Shown: positions 7,987-17,046, counted from the stretch's first letter. The stretch is 64,000 nt of DNA from Enterobacter_D sp963521185 (GCA_963521185.1 CAUQTV010000008.1:62001-126000), one strand, 5' to 3'. Notes: a model not told the origin generated them from the sequence alone. Made by a program: numbers and translations.

Positions 7987-8990
7987 TGGAACGCAAAGGC
8001 ATCGTCGCCGCAGGCAACATGCTGGTGGATCACGTCCATCAAATTGTGCAGTGGCCGGAGCGCGGCTGGCTGGCGGAAATTGTTCACAGCGAGCGCTCAA
8101 CCGGCGGCGCACCGCTCAACGTATTGCTGACGCTGGCGAAGATGCGCACCGGCCTGCCGCTTCAGGCGGTGGGTCTGGTGGGCGACGACAATGACGGTGA
8201 CTACATTATGGCGATGCTGGAGCAGTATCACGTTAATCGCCAGCACGTACAGCGCACCAACTTCGCCTCCACGTCCATGTCGCAGGTGATGACCGATCCG
8301 AGCGGGCAGCGCACCTTCTTCCACTCGCCGGGGGCCAACCGTCTGCTGGATCTGCCGGCGTTTGACCGCCTCGACACGACGATGAAAATATTCCATCTCG
8401 GCTATCTGCTGCTGCTCGACAGCCTCGATATGCCGGATGACGAGTTCGGCACGCGCAGCGCACGGCTGATGGCGCAAATGCACGACCTGGGGTTTGAAAC
8501 CTCGCTGGATCTGGTCTCCCGCAAGGGCGATCCGCGCTACCGCCCGCTGGTCAATCCTGCCCTGCGCCACCTGGATTATCTGGTGATTAACGAACTGGAA
8601 GCCGGGGAGTTTAGCCAACTCGACGTTCGCCATGCCAACGGCGATCCGCACACAGAGAACATTGCCGAGGCGGCAAAACAGCTTCTGCACGCGGGAGTGC
8701 GCCAGCGCGTGGTGATCCACTGCCCGGAAGGCGCGTGGGGGCAAACGCCGGAGGATGCGGGGGAATGGATCCCCTCCTGGCACCTGTCGCAGCAGGAGAT
8801 TATCGGCAGCGTCGGCGCGGGGGATGCGTTTTGCGCCGGGTTCTTATACGGCTGCCACGAACGCTGGCCGCTGAAAGAGAGCGTACAGCTGGCGCACGTC
8901 TGCGCGCGGGCCAGCCTGCTTGCCGCCAATGCCATCGACGGCGCAAAAACGCTGGACGAGCTAAAGGCGTTTATCCGCGAGAACGCTTAA
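7986..8990 (+). CDS. PfkB-family sugar kinase
   Basis: A 334-residue ribokinase/PfkB-type kinase. The N-terminal GGAPLNVLLTLA (40-51) matches the first PfkB signature, and GSVGAGDAFCAGF (274-286) is the second signature with GAGD as anion hole and D280 as catalytic base. The start codon overlaps the aldolase stop as TGATG, so the two are translationally coupled. It probably phosphorylates the ketose made by the isomerase, at C-1 if the next enzyme is to give dihydroxyacetone phosphate. Its 3' end overlaps the convergent response regulator gene by 4 bases, leaving no room for a terminator between them. Confidence 0.9.
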   Translation: MERKGIVAAGNMLVDHVHQIVQWPERGWLAEIVHSERSTGGAPLNVLLTLAKMRTGLPLQAVGLVGDDNDGDYIMAMLEQYHVNRQHVQRTNFASTSMSQVMTDPSGQRTFFHSPGANRLLDLPAFDRLDTTMKIFHLGYLLLLDSLDMPDDEFGTRSARLMAQMHDLGFETSLDLVSRKGDPRYRPLVNPALRHLDYLVINELEAGEFSQLDVRHANGDPHTENIAEAAKQLLHAGVRQRVVIHCPEGAWGQTPEDAGEWIPSWHLSQQEIIGSVGAGDAFCAGFLYGCHERWPLKESVQLAHVCARASLLAANAIDGAKTLDELKAFIRENA

Positions 8991-9718
8991 GCCGCGTTGA
9001 CGTTATGGGTCACGTCGGCGGCAAACACATAGCCGAGCCCGCGGATGGTCTTGATCAGCGCGGGCTGGTGAGGATTGATTTCGATTTTGCGCCGCAGCCG
9101 CATGATTAACACGTCAATGGTGCGGTCGAACACGTCCATGCTTTCGCTGTGCGTCAGCTCCAGCAACTGCTCGCGATTAAGCACACGGCGCGCATGCTGG
9201 ACCAGCGCCAGCAGTAAACCATACTCGCCCTGCGTGAGCGACACGACGTTATTGCCGGGGTTACTCAACTCGCAGCGTGCGGTGTCCAGACGCCAGCCGT
9301 TGAAGACGATGTCTGCACTTTTCTCAACGGAAACCTCGGCGGCCAGCACGCCCGTGCGCCGCAGCACGGCTTTTACCCGCGCCACCACTACGCGCGGATT
9401 GAACGGTTTGGCGATGTAGTCATCCGCGCCCATCTCCAGGCCAACGACCACGTCGGACTCGCTCCCCAGCCCGGTCAGCATGACCACCGGCAGTTCAGGG
9501 CGCAGCTTTTGCAGGCGTTGCAGTACCATTAAGCCGTTGATATCCGGCAGCATCATGTCGAGCAGCACCAGCGCGATATCCGGTTCGCGGCAGGCGAGCG
9601 TAAGCGCCTCCTCGCCGTTATGGCAGACGTGCACGGCAAAGACGTGCTCGTTAAGCACATCCTGCAATAATTCACACACCGCCGTGTCGTCATCCACCAC
9701 CAGAATTGCCGGTTTCAT
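8987..9718 (-). CDS. OmpR/TorR-type response regulator
   Basis: A 243-residue regulator. The receiver domain carries the acidic pair D9/D10, phosphoacceptor D54 (VLLDMMLPD), T82 and K104 (AKPFNP). A winged-helix DNA-binding domain fills residues about 140-235, with the OmpR-like signature FDRTIDVLIMRLRRKIE and the end IKTIRGLGYVFA. It is convergent with, and overlaps by 4 bases, the sugar kinase gene. With the hybrid kinase at 339-2627 it is the natural partner in a two-component system controlling the enclosed operon. The kinase-regulator pairing is inferred from position. Confidence 0.9.
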   Translation of the reverse strand: MKPAILVVDDDTAVCELLQDVLNEHVFAVHVCHNGEEALTLACREPDIALVLLDMMLPDINGLMVLQRLQKLRPELPVVMLTGLGSESDVVVGLEMGADDYIAKPFNPRVVVARVKAVLRRTGVLAAEVSVEKSADIVFNGWRLDTARCELSNPGNNVVSLTQGEYGLLLALVQHARRVLNREQLLELTHSESMDVFDRTIDVLIMRLRRKIEINPHQPALIKTIRGLGYVFAADVTHNVNAA

Positions 9719-9830
9719 TACTCGCGTCCGCCCAGGAAGTCATGCCATAAGTGTTAGCTATTCTGCCCGGACGCGTGGGCAAAACGCGTAACGACATCCT
9801 GGATTTTTAACCCCGGTCACATCTGCCCAC

Positions 9831-9856
9831 GTTTCGACACGTCAAATATGACGACC
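9831..9856 (+). promoter_or_regulatory. Candidate FhlA upstream activating site for fdhF
   Basis: CGTCAAATATGACG (9840-9853) has 5-bp inverted arms within a TTTCGACACGTCA context. It lies about 85 bp upstream of the sigma-54 element, the distance at which FhlA binds upstream of fdhF in E. coli. Assignment is by position and symmetry only. Confidence 0.4.
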
Positions 9857-9924
9857 ACCCGTTTTTCGTCAGGGTTTTGACCAAAATTCCCGCGTCACAT
9901 CAGGGAATGTCCCCAATAACAATA

Positions 9925-9940
9925 TGGCATGCAAGATGCA
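9925..9940 (+). promoter_or_regulatory. Sigma-54 (-24/-12) promoter of fdhF
   Basis: TGGCATGCAAGATGCA has the diagnostic GG (9926-9927) and GC (9938-9939) separated by exactly 10 bases. In E. coli fdhF is transcribed by sigma-54 RNA polymerase with FhlA. The ATG follows 52 bases downstream. Confidence 0.8.
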
Positions 9941-9991
9941 TACTGTGGGACGTGTGCGTGTAAGCGCGAATTGAAAACTGGAGCAAAAGCG

Positions 9992-12139
9992 ATGAAAAAA
10001 GTCGTTACGGTTTGCCCCTATTGTGCCTCGGGTTGCAAAATTAACCTGGTGGTCGATAACGGCAAAATCGTTCGGGCGGAGGCAGCGCAGGGCAAAACCA
10101 ATCAGGGAACGTTGTGCCTGAAAGGCTATTACGGCTGGGACTTTATTAACGATACCCAAATCCTGACCCCTCGTCTGAAAACACCTATGATCCGCCGTAC
10201 ACGTGGCGGCAAACTGGAATCCGTCTCCTGGGATGAAGCGCTGAACTATGTCGCCGATCGCCTGAGCGCCATTAAAGCAAAATATGGCCCGGACGCGATC
10301 CAGACCACCGGCTCGTCTCGCGGCACCGGGAATGAAACCAACTATGTGATGCAAAAATTCGCGCGCGCCGTTATTGGTACCAATAACGTCGACTGCTGCG
10401 CTCGCGTCTGACACGGCCCTTCGGTTGCAGGTCTGCACCAGTCGGTCGGTAATGGCGCAATGAGTAATGCCATCACGGAAATTGATAACACCGATTTAGT
10501 CTTTATTTTTGGCTACAATCCGGCAGATTCACACCCTATCGTCGCCAATCATGTGATTCGGGCGAAGCAGAATGGGGCGAAAATTATTGTCTGCGATCCG
10601 CGTAAAATTGAAACCGCGCGCATTGCCGATATGCACATTGCGTTGAGAAACGGCTCGAACATCGCGCTACTCAATGCCCTTGGGCATGTCATCATCGAAG
10701 AGAACCTTTACGACCAGGCGTTTATCGCCAGTCGCACGCAGGATTTTGACGAGTACCGCAAAATCGTTGAAGGCTATACGCCTGAGTCCGTGGAAGCGAT
10801 CACCGGCGTCAGCGCGGACCAAATCCGCCAGGCGGCGCGCATGTATGCCGGGGCGAAAACCGCGGCGATCCTGTGGGGCATGGGCGTCACCCAGTTCTAC
10901 CAGGGTGTCGAAACCGTGCGCTCGCTGACCAGCCTCGCCATGCTGACCGGTAACCTCGGGAAACCGCACGTCGGCGTCAACCCGGTTCGCGGGCAAAACA
11001 ACGTGCAGGGCGCGTGCGATATGGGCGCATTGCCGGACACCTATCCGGGCTACCAGTACGTCAGTAATCCGGCGAACCGCGAGAAATTCGCCAAAGCCTG
11101 GGGCGTGGACAGCCTGCCGGGTCATACCGGTTATCGCATTAGCGAGCTGCCGCACCGTGCGGCGCATGGTGAAGTCCGCGCCGCGTACATTATGGGCGAG
11201 GATCCGCTGCAAACGGATGCGGAACTCTCCGCCGTGCGCAAAGGGTTTGAGGATCTGGAACTGGTGATTGTGCAGGACATCTTTATGACCAAAACCGCGT
11301 CGGCGGCGGACGTCATCCTGCCATCAACGTCCTGGGGCGAGCATGAAGGCGTATATACGGCGGCCGACCGTGGCTTCCAGCGCTTCTTCAAAGCGGTCGA
11401 ACCGCAGTGGGATCTGAAAACGGACTGGCAGATCATCAGTGAGATCGCCACCCGCATGGGCTATCCGATGCATTACAACAACACGCAGGAAATCTGGGAT
11501 GAGTTGCGTCATCTGTGTCCGGATTTCTACGGCGCGACCTATGAAAAAATGGGCGAGCTGGGCTACATCATGTGGCCGTGTCGTGACACGTCGGACGCCG
11601 ACCAGGGCACCTCTTACCTCTTTAAAGAGAAGTTTGACACCGATACCGGGCTGGCGAAGTTCTTCACCTGCGACTGGGTGGCGCCTATCGACAAGCTCAC
11701 CGAAGAGTACCCGATGGTGCTCTCCACGGTGCGCGAAGTGGGCCACTACTCCTGTCGTTCAATGACCGGCAACTGTGCGGCGCTGGCAGCCCTTGCGGAT
11801 GAACCTGGCTACGCGCAAATCAACGTCGCAGACGCCGAGCGACTGGGCATTGAAGACGAAGCGCTGGTGTGGGTGAACTCGCGTAAAGGCCGCATTATCA
11901 CCCGGGCACAGGTCAGCGAACGTCCCAACAAGGGCGCGGTGTACATGACCTATCAGTGGTGGATTGGGGCCTGTAACGAGCTGGTGACGGAGAACCTCAG
12001 TCCAATAACCAAAACGCCGGAGTACAAATACTGCGCCGTGAACATTGAGCCGATCGCCGATCAGCGCAGTGCCGAGCAGTACGTGATTGACGAGTACAGC
12101 AAACTGAAAAATCGCCTGCGTGAAAGCGCCATGGGCTAA
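9992..12139 (+). CDS. fdhF: Formate dehydrogenase H, selenocysteine-containing
   Basis: A 715-residue molybdopterin enzyme of the formate hydrogenlyase complex. It oxidises formate to CO2 and passes electrons to hydrogenase 3 on the cytoplasmic side. C8, C11, C15 and C42 bind the [4Fe-4S] cluster (CPYCASGC at 8-15). The in-frame TGA at 10409-10411 is codon 140 (CCARV-U-HGPS), where E. coli FdhF has selenocysteine, and a SECIS hairpin follows. Reading through it gives the same total length as E. coli FdhF and a sequence that aligns throughout. ATG 9992 is chosen because MKKVVTVCPYC is the family N-terminus; an upstream in-frame codon at 9929 lies inside the promoter. Software that stops at TGA would split this gene in two. 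Confidence 0.97.
10409..10448 (+). promoter_or_regulatory. SECIS element for Sec140 of fdhF
   Basis: Immediately after the TGA, the upper stem-loop GGTTGCA-GGTC-TGCACC has the apical GGUC loop and bulged U recognised by SelB, above a weaker lower stem. It recodes UGA as selenocysteine. The match to the E. coli fdhF SECIS is from memory. Confidence 0.88.
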
Positions 12140-12160
12140 GCGGGAATTAACACGTGCAGA

Positions 12161-12185
12161 CGGCTCCCAAACGGGGGCCGTTTTT
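12161..12185 (+). terminator. Rho-independent terminator of fdhF
   Basis: An 8-bp stem CGGCTCCC/GGGGGCCG (one G-U pair) with AAAC loop, followed by TTTTT, 21 bases after the stop codon. Confidence 0.85.
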
Positions 12186-12358
12186 ATTAACGATCACATG
12201 AATAGCGCTGACTTAATAATAGATCCATTACTATTCATCGGATAAATATATAAATTTTTTTGCGAAGCCACTTCCAGATAAATGTAAAACAGCAAAATGA
12301 ATTACATTCACTTTCTGCTTTCAATTTTATGTAAGATGTTTATTCTGTGACGCGGGTG
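12186..12358. other. AT-rich spacer, probable hok promoter region
   Basis: Strongly AT-rich sequence with no credible reading frame. The end (around 12321-12347) contains TTCAAT and TATTCT motifs that could serve as -35/-10 for the hok mRNA starting near 12350. Otherwise nothing is recognised. Confidence 0.4.
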
Positions 12359-12379
12359 CTTAAGGCTTTCTGTCTTAAG
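12359..12379 (+). promoter_or_regulatory. 5' tac stem-loop of the hok mRNA
   Basis: CTTAAG-GCTTTCTGT-CTTAAG forms a perfect 6-bp hairpin at the predicted 5' end. Its segment CTTTCTGTCT (12366-12375) is complementary to AGACAGAAAG at 12420-12429. This mirrors the 5' element and its downstream pairing partner in E. coli hokC, which keep the full-length mRNA untranslated. Confidence 0.6.
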
Positions 12380-12431
12380 CGCTGCTCAAAGTCATTCTTG
12401 GCGATGATGAGAGTGTGAGAGACAGAAAGTG

Positions 12432-12486
12432 AAAAGCCCCGGGCAATGTTTCCATTAACCCGAGGCTACTCTCACAACCACTCAAC
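12432..12486 (-). ncRNA. sok: Sok-type antisense RNA (antitoxin)
   Basis: Read on the minus strand, an RNA of about 55 nt starting near 12486 would end in a terminator hairpin GCCTCGGG...CCCGGGGC (8-bp stem with one G-U pair, 12437-12467) followed by TTTT. This region is antisense to the hok leader and aligns with the Sok target of hokC (AGCCCCG...CATTAACC...CGAGGC, recalled). Sok RNA blocks translation of the leader frame and hence of the Hok toxin, and leads to RNase III decay. Both promoter and terminator appear intact. The 5' end is predicted from the -10 position, so coordinates are approximate. Confidence 0.7.
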
Positions 12487-12492
12487 AGGTTG

Positions 12493-12521
12493 AGAGTAGC
12501 CTTTTACCCTTTTATTTGCAA
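12493..12521 (-). promoter_or_regulatory. Predicted sok promoter
   Basis: On the minus strand TTGCAA (12516-12521) and TACTCT (12493-12498) are separated by exactly 17 bases, close to sigma-70 consensus, pointing into the sok unit. The -10 box is also part of the inverted repeat GGCTACTCTCA/TGAGAGTAGCC (12464-12474 and 12491-12501). Confidence 0.65.
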
Positions 12522-12533
12522 GGAGTATAAGGC

Positions 12534-12811
<278 letters not shown>

Positions 12812-12818
12812 TGACTCT

Positions 12819-12846
12819 ACGGGCGGGGCAACCCGCCCGTCTTGTT
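12819..12846 (+). terminator. Terminator of the hok transcript
   Basis: A perfect 9-bp stem ACGGGCGGG/CCCGCCCGT with loop GCAA, then CTTGTTT, placed 7 bases after the ancestral hok stop. hokC also ends with a GC-rich hairpin close behind the gene. Confidence 0.75.
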
Positions 12847-12870
12847 TGAGCTGTGGCCTTATTGCACCCG

Positions 12871-12906
12871 TTTTCTCTCCCGCCGCGAAGGCGACGGGAG
12901 AGAAAA
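12871..12906. terminator. Bidirectional terminator downstream of gltP
   Basis: TTTTCTCTCCCG and CGGGAGAGAAAA form a perfect 12-bp inverted repeat around a small inner stem. T-runs occur on both sides, so it can stop gltP (minus strand) and read-through from the hok side (plus strand). Confidence 0.8.
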
Positions 12907-12908
12907 GG

Positions 12909-14222
12909 TTACCGCTCGGCGGTTTTATCAAATTTGCCCAGCATTTCGCGCTCATAAGCCCGCGCTTTTTTGCTGTCAAACTGGTGTTCCCACTTGGCGA
13001 TGACCAGTACCGCGAGGGCATTACCGACCACGTTTAACGCGGTGCGCGCCATATCAAGAATACGGTCAACGCCGGCAATAAACGCCAGGCCTTCCAGCGG
13101 AATACCCACGCTGCCGAGCGTCGCCAGCAGCACCACAAACGACACGCCAGGCACGCCCGCGATGCCTTTTGAGGTCACCATCAGCGTTAACACCAGAATA
13201 ATTTCCTGGCCGATCGACAGGTCAATACCGTAGAGCTGGGCGATGAAAATCGCCGCAATACTCTGGTACAGCGTGGAACCATCGAGGTTAAAGGAGTAGC
13301 CGGTCGGCACCACAAAACTGGTGATCGACGCTGGCGCGCCATAGGCTTCCATCTTCTCGATAATACGCGGCAGCACGCTTTCAGAGCTGGCGGTGGAGTA
13401 AGCCAGAATCAGTTCATCTTTGAGGATCAGGATCAGCGTCCAGATGCTCAGTTTGCACACCCGTGCCACCGCGCCCAGTACCACCAGCGCGAAGAAGAGG
13501 ATCGCGGCGTACACCAGGATCACCAGCTTGGCGAGCGGCCACAACGAGGCAAAACCGAAGTTCGCCACCGTCACCGAGATCAGCGCAAACACGCCCACCG
13601 GCGCATAGCGCATCACCATGTGGGTGACTTTAAACATGGTTTCCGACACCGAGCGGAACACGGTCACCAGCGGCTCCCGGTGCGTGGCGGGCAGTGAAGA
13701 GAGCCCCAGACCAAACAGCACCGAGAAGAAGATGATCGGCAGCATGTCGCCTTTCGCCATCGAGGCAAAAATGTTGGTTGGCACCAGTGACAGGATAGTG
13801 CCCATCAGCCCGTGCGCATGACTTTGTACTTCCGCCGTCGTGCTCTGGTATTTCGAAATATCCACCGCTGCCAGCTGCGACATATCAATTCCCGCACCCG
13901 GCTGGAACACATTCGCCAGCGTAATGCCCAGAACGATCGCCACCGTGGTGATCACTTCGAAATAAAGGATAGTTTTCGCACCGATACGGCCAAGCTGTTT
14001 AGCGTCACCGACGCCTGCGATACCCACCACCAGCGTGGAGATCACAATCGGCACCACGATCATTTTGATCAGGTGGATAAAGATATCGCCCGCCGGAGAC
14101 AGGAGATTCGCAATCAGCCACTCACGGCTGTCGCTTTGGTAATGCAGATAACTGCCCAGCAGAATACCCAGCACCAGGGCCAGCAAAATCTGCCAGGCCA
14201 GGCTGACTTTCACATTTTTCAT
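12909..14222 (-). CDS. gltP: Glutamate/aspartate:proton symporter
   Basis: A 437-residue secondary transporter of the DAACS family that imports L-glutamate and L-aspartate with protons. About eight transmembrane segments plus re-entrant loops are present. The serine-rich loop YSTASSESVLPRIIEKM, the segment VVPTGYSFNLDGSTLYQ and TSKGIAGVPGVSF correspond to the substrate-binding core. The ATG at 14222 (MKNVKVSLAWQILLA) matches the E. coli N-terminus and has GAGGAT upstream; in-frame starts at 14234 and 14273 are less likely. In E. coli the nrf operon lies between gltP and acs, but here gltP is directly divergent from acs. Confidence 0.96.
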   Translation of the reverse strand: MKNVKVSLAWQILLALVLGILLGSYLHYQSDSREWLIANLLSPAGDIFIHLIKMIVVPIVISTLVVGIAGVGDAKQLGRIGAKTILYFEVITTVAIVLGITLANVFQPGAGIDMSQLAAVDISKYQSTTAEVQSHAHGLMGTILSLVPTNIFASMAKGDMLPIIFFSVLFGLGLSSLPATHREPLVTVFRSVSETMFKVTHMVMRYAPVGVFALISVTVANFGFASLWPLAKLVILVYAAILFFALVVLGAVARVCKLSIWTLILILKDELILAYSTASSESVLPRIIEKMEAYGAPASITSFVVPTGYSFNLDGSTLYQSIAAIFIAQLYGIDLSIGQEIILVLTLMVTSKGIAGVPGVSFVVLLATLGSVGIPLEGLAFIAGVDRILDMARTALNVVGNALAVLVIAKWEHQFDSKKARAYEREMLGKFDKTAER

Positions 14223-14637
14223 AACTACTGACATCCTCAATGAAGCGCCATTCCAGGCACAGGAACGACACATACTGAAAGGGGTATGGTTAGCGTTTCT
14301 TTAGAAAAGCGGGGTTTTATAACGCGCATTATCAGTACCATTTGCAAGGTATCCTGCGCAACCCTTTAAGATCAGGGCCTTTCACCAGTTTATTGCATAA
14401 TAACCCGAGTTTATTTCAATTATCGTGCATAACTATTTGTTATGGATAGGCTTTTTATGCCGATAAACGCAATAGTTATCGTCGGTAATTATTTTCCTTC
14501 TAAGCATCATATGCTGCTTTTTCATACACTCAACCAATGCGTGATCTGCCGCCCAAAAAGTAAACAAACCTGCTAAAGGCCCTACAGTTAACGTTTGTGT
14601 GACATATCATTAACATCTTACAAGGAGAACAAAAGCC
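14223..14637. promoter_or_regulatory. gltP-acs divergent regulatory region
   Basis: A 415-bp AT-rich gap with no credible gene. A TACAGT hexamer at 14583-14588 is a plausible -10 for acs, and the leader has Shine-Dalgarno AAGGAG before ATG 14638. E. coli acs is activated by CRP and modulated by Fis and IHF from this position. Several TGTGA-like and AT-rich stretches are present, but no CRP site is clear enough to claim. Confidence 0.4.
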
Positions 14638-16596
14638 ATGAGCCAACTACACAAACACCCTATTCCCGCCGACATCGCGGAAAATTGCCTGATTAATGCG
14701 GAGCAGTACACGGCGAAATATCAGCAATCGGTCAGCGATCCTGAAGCCTTTTGGGGCGAGGAGGGCAAAATCCTCGACTGGATCACGCCCTACACAAAAG
14801 TGAAAAACACCTCCTTTGCGCCGGGCAATATTTCCATTAAATGGTATGAAGATGGCGCGCTGAACCTCGCGGCAAACTGCCTGGACAGGCACCTTGCCGC
14901 CCGTGGCGATCAGACCGCCATTATCTGGGAAGGCGATGACGCCACCCAGAGCAAACACATCAGCTACCGTGAGCTGCATGGCGATGTGTGTCGCTTTGCC
15001 AATGCGCTGCTGACCCTCGGCATTAAGAAAGGCGATGTGGTCGCGATTTATATGCCGATGGTGCCGGAAGCCGCCGTCGCCATGCTCGCCTGCGCACGGA
15101 TCGGTGCGGTACATTCGGTGATTTTCGGTGGCTTCTCGCCGGAAGCGGTCGCCGGACGCATTGTGGATTCCAGCTCGCGGCTGGTGATCACCGCCGATGA
15201 AGGCGTGCGCGCCGGACGCAGCATTCCGTTGAAAAAAAACGTCGACGAGGCGCTGAAAAACCCGAACGTCAACACCATTGAACACGTGGTGGTGCTCAAA
15301 CGCACCGGCGGAAAAGTAGAGTGGCAGGAGGGGCGCGACCTGTGGTGGAACGACGTCATCGCCACCGCCAGCAGCGACCACCAGCCGGAAGTGATGAACG
15401 CGGAAGATCCGCTGTTTATCCTCTATACCTCCGGCTCCACCGGCAAGCCCAAGGGCGTGCTGCACACCACCGGCGGGTATCTGGTGTACGCCGCGACCAC
15501 CTTTAAATATGTCTTTGATTACCATCCGGGCGAGATTTACTGGTGCACCGCCGACGTGGGCTGGGTCACCGGGCACAGCTATTTGCTGTACGGTCCGCTG
15601 GCCTGTGGCGCAACCACGCTGATGTTTGAAGGCGTGCCGAACTGGCCGACGCCCGCGCGCATGTCGCAGGTGGTGGACAAGCATAAGGTGAATATTCTCT
15701 ACACCGCGCCTACGGCTATCCGCGCGCTGATGGCCGAAGGCGATAAAGCCATTGAAGGCACCGACCGCTCATCGCTGCGCATTCTTGGCTCGGTCGGCGA
15801 GCCGATCAACCCGGAAGCCTGGGAGTGGTACTGGAAGAAAATCGGCAACGAAAAATGCCCGGTGATGGACACCTGGTGGCAGACCGAGACCGGCGGTTTT
15901 ATGATCACCCCGCTGCCGGGCGCAACGCCGCTGAAAGCCGGTTCCGCAACTCAACCGTTCTTTGGCGTGCAACCCGCGCTGGTGGATAACGAAGGCACCC
16001 CGCTGGAGGGAGCCACCGAGGGCAATCTGGCGATTGTCGATTCCTGGCCTGGTCAGGCACGCACGCTGTTTGGCGATCACGAGCGCTTCGAGCAAACCTA
16101 CTTCTCGACCTTCAAAAATATGTATTTCAGCGGCGACGGCGCGCGTCGTGACGAGGACGGTTACTACTGGATCACCGGACGTGTGGATGACGTGCTCAAC
16201 GTCTCCGGTCACCGCCTGGGCACCGCTGAGATCGAATCAGCGCTGGTGTCGCACCCGAAAATCGCCGAAGCCGCCGTGGTCGGTATTCCGCATAACATTA
16301 AAGGCCAGGCGATTTATGCCTATGTGACGCTCAACCACGGCGAAGAGCCATCACCGGCGCTCTACACCGAAGTACGAAACTGGGTACGTAAAGAGATTGG
16401 GCCGCTGGCGACGCCAGACGTGCTGCACTGGACAGACTCACTGCCGAAAACACGCTCCGGCAAAATCATGCGCCGTATTCTGCGCAAAATCGCCGCCGGT
16501 GACACCAGCAATCTGGGTGACACCTCAACGCTCGCCGATCCGGGCGTGGTGGAAAAACTGCTCGAAGAGAAGCAGGGTATCACCATGCCTTCATAA
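14638..16596 (+). CDS. acs: Acetyl-CoA synthetase
   Basis: A 652-residue AMP-forming enzyme that converts acetate, ATP and CoA to acetyl-CoA, for scavenging low acetate. Adenylate-forming motifs are visible: YTSGSTGKPKG, the DTWWQTETGG segment, YFSGDGARRDEDGYYWITGRVDD, and the C-terminal SLPKTRSGKIMRR whose lysine (K609 by ungapped alignment to E. coli) is the acetylation-controlled catalytic residue. The length equals the E. coli protein. It heads the acs-yjcH-actP operon, with a REP element between acs and yjcH. ATG 14638 has AAGGAG upstream. Confidence 0.97.
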   Translation: MSQLHKHPIPADIAENCLINAEQYTAKYQQSVSDPEAFWGEEGKILDWITPYTKVKNTSFAPGNISIKWYEDGALNLAANCLDRHLAARGDQTAIIWEGDDATQSKHISYRELHGDVCRFANALLTLGIKKGDVVAIYMPMVPEAAVAMLACARIGAVHSVIFGGFSPEAVAGRIVDSSSRLVITADEGVRAGRSIPLKKNVDEALKNPNVNTIEHVVVLKRTGGKVEWQEGRDLWWNDVIATASSDHQPEVMNAEDPLFILYTSGSTGKPKGVLHTTGGYLVYAATTFKYVFDYHPGEIYWCTADVGWVTGHSYLLYGPLACGATTLMFEGVPNWPTPARMSQVVDKHKVNILYTAPTAIRALMAEGDKAIEGTDRSSLRILGSVGEPINPEAWEWYWKKIGNEKCPVMDTWWQTETGGFMITPLPGATPLKAGSATQPFFGVQPALVDNEGTPLEGATEGNLAIVDSWPGQARTLFGDHERFEQTYFSTFKNMYFSGDGARRDEDGYYWITGRVDDVLNVSGHRLGTAEIESALVSHPKIAEAAVVGIPHNIKGQAIYAYVTLNHGEEPSPALYTEVRNWVRKEIGPLATPDVLHWTDSLPKTRSGKIMRRILRKIAAGDTSNLGDTSTLADPGVVEKLLEEKQGITMPS

Positions 16597-16605
16597 CAAT
16601 ACTAT

Positions 16606-16631
16606 GCCGGAAGGCGCTACGCTTATCCGGC
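16606..16631. repeat. REP element between acs and yjcH
   Basis: GCCGGAAGGCGCTACGC-TTATCCGGC followed by CTAC is a canonical enterobacterial REP unit with complementary ends. It lies 10 bases after the acs stop inside the operon and may protect acs mRNA. Confidence 0.85.
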
Positions 16632-16644
16632 CTACCACCCCTAC

Positions 16645-16673
16645 CCCTGCCCTTTCTCAAAATGGGAAAGGGA
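16645..16673. repeat. Degenerate CCCT/AGGG palindrome, copy B
   Basis: CTGCCCTTTCTC-AAAAT-GGGAAAGGG is a weaker relative of the CCCTCTCCC/GGGAGAGGG family, next to the REP element. Confidence 0.45.
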
Positions 16674-16731
16674 AAATATAAAAAAACCCTACGGCGTAAA
16701 AGACCAAGGGGATACCTCTGGAGATTCTGTG

Positions 16732-17046
16732 ATGAATGACACCATTTATCAGCGGATAGAACATAACGCGCATTTCAAAGAGCTTGTTGAAAAAAGGCAG
16801 CGGTTTGCCACTATTTTGTCCCTCATTGTGCTGGTGATTTATGTCTGTTTCATCATGCTTATCGCCTTCGCCCCCGCCTGGCTCGGTACGCCGCTGCATG
16901 CAGGTACCAGCGTTACGCGCGGGATCCCCATTGGCGTGGGCGTCATTTTGATCTCCTTTGCGTTGACCGGCGTTTACGTCTGGCGCGCTAACGGTGAATT
17001 CGACCGTCTGACCCAGGCCGTGATCCGCGAGGTAAAAGCACCATGA
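16732..17046 (+). CDS. yjcH: DUF485 inner-membrane protein YjcH
   Basis: A 104-residue membrane protein with two hydrophobic segments (about 27-47 and 62-84) and the conserved SVTRGIPIG stretch. It belongs to the DUF485 family that almost always accompanies acetate/solute:sodium symporters of the ActP type. ATG 16732 is preferred over the adjacent GTG at 16729 because it matches E. coli YjcH and is spaced better from GGAG. Its 3' end overlaps actP by 4 bases (ATGA), so the two are translationally coupled. Its exact role beside ActP is not known. Confidence 0.94.
   Translation: MNDTIYQRIEHNAHFKELVEKRQRFATILSLIVLVIYVCFIMLIAFAPAWLGTPLHAGTSVTRGIPIGVGVILISFALTGVYVWRANGEFDRLTQAVIREVKAP

Noticed and set aside
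9992..10411. fdhF as a truncated or frameshifted pseudogene
   Set aside because: The TGA is at the selenocysteine codon, a SECIS follows, and the sequence continues in frame to full length.
12446..12493. A mok-type leader peptide frame (ATG 12446)
   Set aside because: It reads only 15 codons to TGA and does not overlap hok, so it does not fit the usual mok layout; left unassigned.
14647..15684. 345-codon minus-strand open frame inside acs
   Set aside because: Fully antisense to acs and low-complexity (His/Gly/Arg-rich); typical shadow frame.
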